A stretch of 22,976 nucleotides of DNA from an uncultured Clostridia bacterium (GTDB lineage Bacteria; Bacillota; Clostridia; TANB77; CAG-508): assembly GCA_934183045.1 (NCBI GenBank), contig CAKPRW010000014.1, forward strand, positions 1 through 22,976. Direction: 5' to 3'. The notes beneath the pieces are model-generated. The model did not search any database. It saw nothing but the letters and a program-made list of their open reading frames with translations, and was not told the origin of the DNA. Positions 7,855-14,846 of this stretch are shown in pieces. Position numbers and translations under genes: made by a program. The number at the start of each line of letters is the position of its first letter. Positions within the stretch are counted from its first letter, which is position 1.

Positions 7855-7895
7855 ATAATAAAAAACGACCACCCTTTTATAAGAACAGGGTGGTC
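7855..7895 (-). terminator. Intrinsic terminator of the 46-residue gene
   Basis: Nine-bp perfect arms GACCACCCT (7867-7875) and AGGGTGGTC (7887-7895). On the minus strand the hairpin is followed by GTTTTTTATTATT, so it terminates the small gene at 7924-8064. On the plus strand the T-run is poor but it may also slow read-through from dgt. Confidence 0.8.
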
Positions 7896-7923
7896 TTGAG
7901 GTTCTCTATCCATTGTTCATTTA

Positions 7924-8064
7924 CTATTTACGTCTTTTTTTGTTTTTGTGTTGCTTTGAAGCCGTATTTGGTTTCATCCGATTATTAGAAATATGGACAG
8001 TGCCACATTCTTGTTCGAATGGTAACAGTGGATGTTTTGGTTGTCTTCTCATCTTCCTGTTCAT
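7924..8064 (-). CDS. 46-residue very basic protein, stand-alone gene
   Basis: The small protein starts MNRKMRRQPKHPLLPFEQEC and ends KNKKRRK. It has 14 Lys/Arg against 2 Glu, one Cys, and no membrane segment or signal peptide. Such composition suggests binding to RNA, ribosome or DNA (inference). Reality is supported by a complete transcription unit: promoter TTGACT-17-TATAAT at 8090-8118, AGGAGG seven bases before the ATG at 8062-8064, and a strong terminator right after the stop. Codons are less AT-rich than in the neighbours. A second ATG five bases upstream in another frame gives only 27 residues and is too close to the ribosome site. I do not recognise the family. Confidence 0.7.
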   Translation of the reverse strand: MNRKMRRQPKHPLLPFEQECGTVHISNNRMKPNTASKQHKNKKRRK

Positions 8065-8089
8065 ACATTATCCTCCTTATTTTTTTCAC

Positions 8090-8118
8090 ATTATATTCTA
8101 GTTTGTATTATAAGTCAA
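8090..8118 (-). promoter_or_regulatory. Consensus promoter of the 46-residue gene
   Basis: Minus-strand TTGACT (8113-8118), 17 bases, TATAAT (8090-8095): eleven of twelve consensus positions match. The start is expected near 8083, about 20 bases before the ATG. Confidence 0.78.
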
Positions 8119-8132
8119 TATAAAGCGTATAT

Positions 8133-9431
8133 TTAAACTTCTATTTTTGTTTTTTCTTTACAATTTTCGTCCTCTGCTTTTTCTTCATTTATCCATTCTT
8201 TTCCATCAACAACTCTTGTAACCATCATTGATGAAACAGTATCTCCCACAACGTTTAGCATTGTTGCAAGTGGATCAATAATTGTTGCAATTATTGTTAA
8301 TATTGGCAATGCTGCTACTGGATATCCCATCATTGAAATAATAAGCATTTCTGAAATTGTTCCACCTCCAATTGGAACAGCAGTAATTAAAAGATTTGCA
8401 AGTAAAGCTACTCCTAATACACCTAGTACTTCACTTGTTGTTCCTAAACTTGTTCCAAATAAGCATACTAAAAACATAATTTTAAATACTGAACCTATAA
8501 TAGAACCATCTTTATGAAAGCTTGTTCCTAAAGGTATGGTTGTTTCTGCAATATCTGCTGGTACTCCCATTTTCTTTGTACATTCTATATTTACTGGTAT
8601 TGAAGCTGCACTAGAACATGTTGCAAGTGATGTTAATGTAGAAGGTAATGCATTTTTCCAAAATACTTTTATACCTTTTCTTCCTCCAGCAATAAAAGCA
8701 TAGAATGTATAAACTATAAAGTAGAATAATACTGCAACGATTGTATATATAACAAATGTTTTTAAATATCCTACTGCAATAGATGCTCCAAAACTACCTA
8801 TTAATGAAGCAAAATAGCACCCTAGTCCAATTGGTGCATAATACATGATGATTTTCACAACATTATTTACAACTTCATTTGCTGCTTCTAATACATCTAT
8901 AAAAGGTTGAGCCTTTTTTCCAGACATATTAGTTGCTATACCACATATAATTGAAAATACTAACAACGCAATAATATTGTCTTTTGACAATATCTTTGAA
9001 AAATCGTTAACTGTTAATAAATTTACAGTTCTTTTTGCAATTGTCATGTCTTCCTCTTCACTATCTGTGTCTTCTGTCACTTCTTCTAAAGAAGCTTTAA
9101 TATTTTCTCCATCATTTGTATCAACTAATTTCACAAAATATGTACTTGCAAAACCTATTAATACTGCAATAATGGAAGTGAAAATAAATACACCTATAAT
9201 ACTAATAATAATTTTGCCTAATCTTTTAGGCTGTTTCATTTTTGCAATTGAAGTTGTGATTGTTAAGAAGATTAATGGTACTATAATTACCAATAATAAA
9301 TTTAAGAATAAATCTCCTAGTGGACTTAAAATTGTTGCTTTTTCTTGGAATATAATCCCTACAATAGCGCCAACAATAATAGCAACAAGTAAAATAATTG
9401 TTGACTTGTAATTTGATAAAAATTTTTTCAT
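8133..9431 (-). CDS. Dicarboxylate/amino acid:cation symporter (SDF/DAACS family)
   Basis: Polytopic membrane protein of 432 residues, starting MKKFLSNYKSTIILLVAI. The family signatures are in order: the Ser-rich hairpin in LTSLATCSSAASIPV, the substrate/cation region PLGTSFHKDGSIIGS (where glutamate carriers have NMDG), and the second hairpin IGGGTISEM. A loop after TM3 is strongly acidic (DTDSEEED). It should import a dicarboxylate or an acidic/neutral amino acid with Na+ or H+. The altered HKDG motif means the substrate cannot be assigned. The ATG at 9429-9431 is preferred: an in-frame TTG six codons upstream overlaps the GAGGTA ribosome site. It has its own promoter at 9495-9523 and is not in an operon. 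Confidence 0.9.
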   Translation of the reverse strand: MKKFLSNYKSTIILLVAIIVGAIVGIIFQEKATILSPLGDLFLNLLLVIIVPLIFLTITTSIAKMKQPKRLGKIIISIIGVFIFTSIIAVLIGFASTYFVKLVDTNDGENIKASLEEVTEDTDSEEEDMTIAKRTVNLLTVNDFSKILSKDNIIALLVFSIICGIATNMSGKKAQPFIDVLEAANEVVNNVVKIIMYYAPIGLGCYFASLIGSFGASIAVGYLKTFVIYTIVAVLFYFIVYTFYAFIAGGRKGIKVFWKNALPSTLTSLATCSSAASIPVNIECTKKMGVPADIAETTIPLGTSFHKDGSIIGSVFKIMFLVCLFGTSLGTTSEVLGVLGVALLANLLITAVPIGGGTISEMLIISMMGYPVAALPILTIIATIIDPLATMLNVVGDTVSSMMVTRVVDGKEWINEEKAEDENCKEKTKIEV

Positions 9432-9459
9432 AATACTACCTCTTTTCAATATAAGGCAA

Positions 9460-9483
9460 CTAAAAATATAATTATATTTTTAG
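9460..9483. promoter_or_regulatory. 24-bp perfect palindrome in the symporter leader
   Basis: A perfect AT-rich palindrome (12-base arms beginning CTAAAAATATAA) lies just downstream of the predicted symporter transcription start and 28 bases before its start codon. It could be an operator or the end of the yraN transcript; its low GC and missing loop make it a weak terminator. Confidence 0.4.
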
Positions 9484-9494
9484 GATTTGAACAT

Positions 9495-9523
9495 ATTATA
9501 TATGAATAATTTTTATATTGCAA
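9495..9523 (-). promoter_or_regulatory. Predicted promoter of the symporter gene
   Basis: Minus-strand TTGCAA (9518-9523), 17 bases, TATAAT (9495-9500). The start is expected near 9488, so the 24-bp palindrome begins at about +5. Confidence 0.65.
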
Positions 9524-9531
9524 TAGCAAAT

Positions 9532-9897
9532 TTATTTAAAAAATGCCTTTTCTATGTGATTCACTTTACATTTTCCGTTTTCTATAATAACTTCTATTAC
9601 GTCTAATCTTATAGCTGTATTTAATAAACCATTCTTATAAAGATAGTATTTACTACTATTGTAAATATGTTTTCTTTTTTCATTATTTATAGCTTCACAG
9701 GGTTGACCATATTTAAAATTAGAACGTGTTTTTACTTCTACAAAAACTAATTCTCCTTTTTCTTTATCTTTAGCAATAATATCAATTTCACCTTGTTTAC
9801 AAATAAAATTTCTTTCAATTATATTATACTTATTATCTTCCAAATACGTACATGCAATGTCTTCTCCCAATTTTCCTATTCTTTGTTTAAAATACAC
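9532..9897 (-). CDS. yraN: YraN/UPF0102 family nuclease-like protein
   Basis: A 121-residue, single-domain protein of the PD-(D/E)XK nuclease-like UPF0102 family. The N-terminal GKLGEDIACTYLE helix, G-E-I-D-I (36-40, with E37 and D39) and VFVEVKTR (E54-V-K56) form the expected acidic/Lys site. The family is linked to DNA processing and often sits near dprA/comM, but its substrate is not settled. The start is GTG (9895-9897). It overlaps the last codons of dprA by 22 bases, and its AGGAGGT ribosome site is formed by dprA codons for A-G-G-Y. Translation is therefore coupled to dprA. Confidence 0.92.
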   Translation of the reverse strand: MYFKQRIGKLGEDIACTYLEDNKYNIIERNFICKQGEIDIIAKDKEKGELVFVEVKTRSNFKYGQPCEAINNEKRKHIYNSSKYYLYKNGLLNTAIRLDVIEVIIENGKCKVNHIEKAFFK

Positions 9898-10811
9898 GTA
9901 TAACCTCCTGCAACTTTTCTTATAATTCCTTTTATTTCTAGCAAGAACAATATATTATTAATTTCTTTTAAATTGATTTTAGTTTTTTCACATATTTCAT
10001 CAATACTAATTATCTTTTCCGTTATTAGTTCATATACTTTTTGGTATTTTTTACTTTCTATTTCGTTTATATCATTTCCTATTATTTTACTTAAGTTTTT
10101 ATTTTCCTTTTTTATTGGTTCTTTTCTAATTTCTCTATACTTTAAGAAATTAAATTCATCTATAATTTCTTTTGTAGAAGTTATCAAAGTACAACCTTTT
10201 CTAATTAATTGATTTGTTCCAACACCATATTTATTGTCAATTTCGTGTGGTAAAACAAATACCTTTTTTTCCTGTTCTATCGCATATCTTGCTGTTATGC
10301 TAGTTCCACTACAATAAGCTGCTTCGACAACTAAAATACCAATAGAAATTCCACTTACTATTCTATTTCTATTAACAAAATTTTTTGATTCAGCCTTTGT
10401 ATCTGGTGTATATTCACTAATTATTAATCCTTCAGATTCTATAATTTTATTATACAAACTTAAATTTTCTTTTGGAAATATGTGATTAAATCCATTACCT
10501 AAAACAGCAATTGTTTTTCCATTGTTATCTAATGTTACCTTATGTGCAATTGTATCAATTCCGCTTGCCAATCCACTTGCAATAGTTATTCCTTGTTCTA
10601 CTAATTCCTTTGTGAATTTTTCTGCTAGTTTTCTACCATTTTGACTGCAATTTCTTGAACCAACAATTGCAATTATATTACTTTTTAATAAATCTATGTT
10701 TCCTTGAAGATATAACTGTTTCGGAGGATTTTTTATATTTATTAATTTTCTAGGATATTTGCTTTCTCCTAATCTGATTACTTCTATTGTACTTCCTCCT
10801 ATCCTCTCCAA
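9876..10811 (-). CDS. dprA: DNA processing protein DprA
   Basis: The protein protects incoming single-stranded DNA and loads RecA during natural transformation. The Rossmann fold core is clear: IAIVGSRNCSQNGRKLA, IASGLASGIDTIAHK, TIAVLGNGFNHIFP, FVNRNRIVSGIS and the YAIEQEKKVFVLPHEI segment. A short C-terminal winged-helix-like part ends KVAGGYTCIL. The usual N-terminal SAM-like domain is missing; the protein begins almost at the L-G-E-S-K-Y-P-R-K-L stretch. The start is uncertain. The only standard candidate is TTG at 10809-10811, overlapping the comM stop, but the strong GGAGGA at 10796-10801 points to a start further in, where only ATA (10787-10789) is at the right distance. It is cotranscribed with comM and yraN. 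Confidence 0.9.
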   Translation of the reverse strand: MERIGGSTIEVIRLGESKYPRKLINIKNPPKQLYLQGNIDLLKSNIIAIVGSRNCSQNGRKLAEKFTKELVEQGITIASGLASGIDTIAHKVTLDNNGKTIAVLGNGFNHIFPKENLSLYNKIIESEGLIISEYTPDTKAESKNFVNRNRIVSGISIGILVVEAAYCSGTSITARYAIEQEKKVFVLPHEIDNKYGVGTNQLIRKGCTLITSTKEIIDEFNFLKYREIRKEPIKKENKNLSKIIGNDINEIESKKYQKVYELITEKIISIDEICEKTKINLKEINNILFLLEIKGIIRKVAGGYTCILNKE

Positions 10812-12344
10812 TACTTTCTATCTAAACTTCTATATTGAATGGCTTCTGCCAAATGATTTACTTCTATGTTTTCTGAATCTTCTAAATCTGCAATTGTTCT
10901 AGCTACTTTTAAAATTCTACTATATGCTCTTGCACTTAAACCTAATTTGTCAAAAGCTAATTCTAAAATTTTTTTACTTTCATTGTCTAGTTTACAGTGT
11001 TTTTCTATCAATTGAGATGTTAATTCTGAATTTGAATAAATATTATATTTTTCATATCTTTTTAATTGTATTTGTCTGGCATTATTTACTCTCTCTTTTA
11101 TCTGTTCGGATGTTTCTACGTTATTGTTGCTTTCAAGTTTTTTATATTTTACACTCTGTACTTCAACTTGTATGTCTATTCTATCTAATAATGGTCCACT
11201 TATTTTATTTATATATTTTGCTATTTGATATGGTGTGCAATTACATTCTCTATCCTTACTATTGTAATATCCACATGGGCAGGGATTCATACTTGCAATA
11301 AACATGAAATTACATGGATATGTAATTGCCATATTTAATCTGCTAATTGTTACTATTTTATCTTCTAATGGTCCTCGCAATAACTCTAATGTATTTTTCT
11401 TGAATTCTGGTAATTCATCTAAGAATAACACTCCGAAATGAGCTAAACTGATTTCTCCAGGCTTAGGTATTTTTCCTCCACCAATTAATGATGCTGGTGT
11501 TATTGTATAATGTGGACTTCTAAATGGTCTTGTTAATATCATTGGATTATGAGCTGATAATAATCCTGCAACACTATGTATTTTTGTAACTTCTAATGAT
11601 TCTTCAAATTGAATATCTGGTAAAATACTTGGCAGTCTTCTTGCTAACATTGTTTTTCCAGAACCGTGGACTTCCTATTAATATACAATTATGCCCTCCT
11701 GCTGCTGCAATTTCTAAAGCTCTTTTAACATTTTCTTGACCTTTTACATCAGAAAAATCAAATTCGTGTTTTACTTTGATATTTCTAAAAAGATCTGATT
11801 TGTTTTCTTTTGGTATTTCTATATTCCCATTTAGATATTCTATAACTTCATATAGTTTATTGACTGCTATAACATCTAATCCTTCTATAATTGATGCTTC
11901 TTTTGCGTTTTTAGATGATAAAATTACTCTTTTTATTCCTTGTTTTTTTGCCTCAATGCATATGGGCAAAATCCCATTAACCTCCTCTACTGTTCCATCT
12001 AATGAAAGCTCTCCTATAAATATAGTATCTTTCAAAAAGTTTTTTAAATATATATTTTTTATATTACCACTTGCAATTAGAACACCTACTGCAATTGGTA
12101 AATCTAAACATGACCCTTCTTTCCTGGTATTTGCAGGTGCTAGATTTACAACTATTTTCCTACTTAAAAACTCTATGTTAGAGTTTTTTATAGCTGTTTT
12201 TACTCTTTCTTTTGCTTCTTTTACACTTGTGTCTGGCAATCCCACAATTTCAAAACAAGGCATTCCATTAGAAATATCTACTTGAATTGAAATTTGGTAT
12301 CCATTTAAACCATTCAACGCTATGCTTTTAACAATTGATAGCAT
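10799..12344 (-). pseudogene. comM: ComM/YifB AAA+ helicase gene with a +1 frameshift in Walker A
   Basis: The reading frame is split in two. The first part (12344 to about 11667) has the ChlI-like N-terminal domain (SGMPCFEIVGLPDTSVKEAKERV, GELSLDGTVEEVNG) and ends CILIGSP before going out of frame. The second (from about 11665 to 10799) resumes as GSGKT-MLARRLPSILP, with FLDELPEF (Walker B), a CPCGYY zinc-like motif and the C-terminal LGLSARAYSRILKVARTIADL. Removing one base at 11666 or 11667 restores GSPGSGKT and a single protein of 514 residues, the normal YifB/ComM length. ComM is a hexameric branch-migration helicase in transformation. The rest is intact, so this is a recent mutation or a sequence error. 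ATG 12342-12344 follows AAGGGA. Confidence 0.9.
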
Positions 12345-12357
12345 AATTTCCCTTCTA

Positions 12358-12569
12358 CTAGAACTGTTTAAATATTTGAAGCCATTATAGTAAATATATG
12401 TAAATAAGGATGTTTAACGTTTTTATTTTTTCACTTTTTGACTTTTTAACTTTTGGATTACTTAAGGAATTAACTGTTATTATAGAAAGTAATTTAGGGA
12501 TAACTGTACTATATATTTAAATAATAATGGGGAAATCTATAATGGCCTCAAATATTCAAACAGTTTTAG
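12358..12569. repeat. Inverted repeat pair (33-bp arms) upstream of comM, MITE-like
   Basis: The arm at 12358-12390 is the reverse complement of the arm at 12537-12569 with 30 of 33 positions matching; all three differences are transitions. The arms lie 146 bases apart, giving a 212-bp unit with no ORF of note. The left arm ends 13 bases before the comM start codon, just upstream of its ribosome site. It could be a MITE (no clear target duplication seen) or a long-range stem in the comM leader. Confidence 0.7.
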
Positions 12570-12711
12570 ATTATTAAATTTTTTATTTATTAAATAATTG
12601 GAATAAATACGATTTCTATCTCGAATAAATTATTTGTGAATTATTAAAAAATTTGATTTATTAAAAATTAATAATTATGAATCTATTTAATTAATAAAAT
12701 TCATTAGTTTT

Positions 12712-12737
12712 CATAATAAGTTGATCAACTTGTTATG
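12712..12737. promoter_or_regulatory. 26-bp operator-like palindrome at the comM promoter start site
   Basis: Two arms of CATAA-x-AAGTTGA type meet at TTGATCAA, with a single mismatched pair. It starts two bases after the -10 box and covers the predicted start of transcription, the usual place for a repressor operator. I do not recognise the regulator. Confidence 0.6.
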
Positions 12738-12738
12738 G

Positions 12739-12767
12739 ATTATAATATTATTTCCATTATTTGTCAA
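12739..12767 (-). promoter_or_regulatory. Perfect-consensus sigma-A promoter for comM-dprA-yraN
   Basis: Minus-strand TTGACA (12762-12767), exactly 17 bases, TATAAT (12739-12744): all twelve consensus positions match. The start near 12732 gives an untranslated leader of about 390 bases before comM. Between this promoter and comM I see only the inverted-repeat pair and AT-rich sequence. Confidence 0.78.
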
Positions 12768-12812
12768 TAGTTTTTTTAATAATTTTTAAAACTTTTACGT
12801 TTCCAATTATTT

Positions 12813-12850
12813 AAGACCTCTATTTCTAAGTATTAGAGGTCTTTTTATTT
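12813..12850. terminator. Intrinsic terminator-like hairpin after the DUF6512-like gene
   Basis: Ten-bp perfect arms AAGACCTCTA (12813-12822) and TAGAGGTCTT (12834-12843). The T-tract (CTTTTTATTTTTT) is on the plus strand; the minus-strand gene ending at 12852 would have only a weak T-run. It is perhaps bidirectional. Confidence 0.6.
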
Positions 12851-12851
12851 T

Positions 12852-13448
12852 TTAATTTTTTTGGATTCCATAGTTCCCTGTTACAGGATCTCTAAATAAA
12901 TTTACTCGAGGCGTTAGATATGTACATACCACAAAGCATATTAGTAAAAATCCTAATATTATAATTGAAAGTAACCTTGTTTTTTGATTTGATTCATTTT
13001 TTCTTTTCATTAATTTATATGCAATATACTCACCTATGATTATACTAATAATAAATATTAAAATGTCTAAAATAAAAAAATTTGTTCCAACTATTCCTGT
13101 ATAAGTAAAAAATGTTACTACAACAAAACATATTGCTGAAAAAATCCCTATACATTTAGCCTCAATATAATTATTAGCTATTTTGTTAACAAAGAAATAT
13201 TCTATAATTCCTGCCATTAACATTGGAAAAAATACTAATTTCAAATGTTCCCATACACTTTCATTAACTGCACTAAAACTAGCTATTATTATATTTTCTC
13301 CGGTCCATTCATATAGAAAATGTAGTAGTGTTCCTAATATAATACTTATTATTGTGACTATTATTTGAGCTTTTGCTAATTTTTCTAATTTAAATTCTTT
13401 CGTCTCTCCAGTTTTTTCTCTTAGGTGGATTATTTTTGTTTTTTCCAT
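12852..13448 (-). CDS. DUF6512-like five-TM membrane protein
   Basis: Integral membrane protein of 198 residues with a charged N-terminus and hydrophobic segments at about 27-46, 72-87, 99-117, 122-143 and 161-179. A conserved polar segment NESVWEHLKLVFFP follows the first TM, and the C-terminus reads TPRVNLFRDPVTGNYGI. These two motifs are the ones I associate with the DUF6512 family (from memory). Function is unknown. The ATG follows AGGAGGAG at a good distance. It has no obvious functional link to the tyrosine phosphatase gene 78 bases upstream, from which a terminator separates it. Confidence 0.8.
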   Translation of the reverse strand: MEKTKIIHLREKTGETKEFKLEKLAKAQIIVTIISIILGTLLHFLYEWTGENIIIASFSAVNESVWEHLKLVFFPMLMAGIIEYFFVNKIANNYIEAKCIGIFSAICFVVVTFFTYTGIVGTNFFILDILIFIISIIIGEYIAYKLMKRKNESNQKTRLLSIIILGFLLICFVVCTYLTPRVNLFRDPVTGNYGIQKN

Positions 13449-13487
13449 AATTTCTCCTCCTAGTAAAATATATATTTATTTATAAGA

Positions 13488-13518
13488 CGAAAAATGCATA
13501 TATTAAAATATATGCATT
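13488..13518 (-). terminator. Terminator after the tyrosine phosphatase gene
   Basis: Eleven-bp perfect arms AATGCATATAT (13493-13503) and ATATATGCATT (13508-13518) with a four-base loop. On the minus strand a TTTT run is formed by the arm end and the bases after it. GC is low, so strength is uncertain. Confidence 0.5.
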
Positions 13519-13525
13519 CTCTGTT

Positions 13526-13981
13526 TTATTTCATTATAAATTTTAAAAACTCTTCACATCCCTCTAAAATATCATCATAAGTTTTATCAAAGTTTCCTGT
13601 GTACCATGGATCTGCTATATCTCTCGGATTACTTGAAAAATCTAACAATCTATATACTTTAGATTCTTTATCACTTCCTACTATTCTTAATATATTTCTA
13701 ACATTATTCTCTTCCATTGCAATTATATAATCATACTTACTATAGTCCTGTTTTGTCATTCTTCTTGCTTTGTGATTTCCATATTTTATCCCTTTTTCTC
13801 TTAATTTTTTTTGAGTCCCATAATGTATTCCATTTCCTTCTTCTTCGTTACTAGTACCTGCAGAATCTACTAACAATTGATTTTCTATTCCTTTTTTATT
13901 AGCTAAATCTTTTAGTACATACTCTGCCATTGGTGATCTACATATATTTCCTAAACATACAAATAATATTTTTGTCATCAT
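13526..13981 (-). CDS. Low-molecular-weight protein tyrosine phosphatase
   Basis: The 151-residue cytoplasmic phosphatase has the full active site: the P-loop C9-L-G-N-I-C-R15-S at the N-terminus (C nucleophile, R phosphate binding) and the general-acid Asp124 in IADPWYTG. Tyr127 of the DPWY motif matches the YwlE/Wzb-like bacterial group. The substrate may be phosphotyrosine or, as with YwlE, phosphoarginine. Thr in the P-loop marks YwlE specificity, and here the loop has Asn-Ile (CLGNICRS), which fits ordinary LMW-PTPs. Two ATGs are adjacent (13979-13981 and 13976-13978); GGAG upstream fits the second slightly better. No kinase or exopolysaccharide partner is nearby. Confidence 0.93.
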   Translation of the reverse strand: MMTKILFVCLGNICRSPMAEYVLKDLANKKGIENQLLVDSAGTSNEEEGNGIHYGTQKKLREKGIKYGNHKARRMTKQDYSKYDYIIAMEENNVRNILRIVGSDKESKVYRLLDFSSNPRDIADPWYTGNFDKTYDDILEGCEEFLKFIMK

Positions 13982-14059
13982 TTTGCTCCATTCTATTAAA
14001 AGTTTTCCACTATTCTATAACTTATTGTGGATTTTTATTTATCTTTCGTTCTTAGTATT

Positions 14060-14683
14060 TTATAATAAAACTTTAACTTCTTTATTTTTCATAAGTTCTT
14101 TGAATCTATTTCCATCTTTAATATCACCAGCAACACTACCATAATGTGTAGGAATGAAAAGTTTTGCATTTAAAGTATTTGCAAGAGTTGCCGCTTCTTT
14201 ATAATCCATTGTATATTTTCCTCCTACAGGCAAAAACGCAACATCACAAGTAAGATTATTTATTTCTGGGATATTGTCCGTATCTCCTGCAACAAAATAA
14301 CAAACTCCTTCAAAATTAATTAGAAATCCTACCCAATTATTACATTTAGGATGAAACTCTTTGTTTTTATTATAAGCATAGGTTGTTTTAAATTTAATAT
14401 TATCAATACTGTATTCTTCATTTGGTTTGACAATTAATACATTAGCTTCGCCCACTATATTTATAGCATCTTCTTTTGAACTTTCAACTGTAATTATTTT
14501 AGTTGAATCTTTTAGAATTTTATTTATATCTGTTTTTGAAAAATGATCATAATGTGAATGTGTACAAAATATATAATCTGCATCTTTTTCTTCTGTTTTT
14601 AAATCATATGGATCAATATACACTATTTTTTCTCCACTTATCTTAATGCCATTATTTCCTGTTAACTTTATATTATTATACAT
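14060..14683 (-). CDS. Metallo-beta-lactamase-fold hydrolase (UlaG-like)
   Basis: MBL-fold protein of 207 residues. The metal-binding motif is T-H-S-H-Y-D-H (41-47), followed by VAGDTDNIPE (Asp134) and a late IPTHYGSV (His180). This set fits the COG2220 / UlaG-like branch (no glyoxalase or RNase J extensions). It is probably a Mn/Zn-dependent hydrolase; substrate unknown. The ATG at 14681-14683 follows AAGGAGG (14689-14695). It stands alone between the phosphatase and the kinase of module 1. Confidence 0.92.
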   Translation of the reverse strand: MYNNIKLTGNNGIKISGEKIVYIDPYDLKTEEKDADYIFCTHSHYDHFSKTDINKILKDSTKIITVESSKEDAINIVGEANVLIVKPNEEYSIDNIKFKTTYAYNKNKEFHPKCNNWVGFLINFEGVCYFVAGDTDNIPEINNLTCDVAFLPVGGKYTMDYKEAATLANTLNAKLFIPTHYGSVAGDIKDGNRFKELMKNKEVKVLL

Positions 14684-14798
14684 AACAATTCCTCCTTATA
14701 ACCTTTTATACTTTATATCATAGTTTTTGTATTTTTACTATATTTTGATTTACTACTTTATATTTTTTCTTTGTTTTCTATAATTACTATTTTTATTA

Positions 14799-14841
14799 AA
14801 TAAAAGAATCTAGATTTTTCTTTAATCTAAATTCTTTTATT
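14799..14841. terminator. Long terminator hairpin after kinase 1
   Basis: Two 18-base arms (14799-14816 and 14824-14841, one mismatch) form a stem with a seven-base loop, six bases after the stop of the kinase 1 gene. The flanks are AT-rich on both sides. Confidence 0.65.
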
Positions 14842-14846
14842 CTTAA

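Noticed and set aside
7982..8072. Alternative minus-strand frame starting MYEQEDEK (27 residues) at the 46-residue gene
   Set aside because: Its ATG is only two or three bases from AGGAGG and the frame stops early. The frame starting five bases later has ideal spacing and reaches the terminator.
12358..12569. Insertion sequence
   Set aside because: Inverted arms are present but there is no transposase ORF between them and no clear target-site duplication, so it is recorded only as an inverted-repeat unit.
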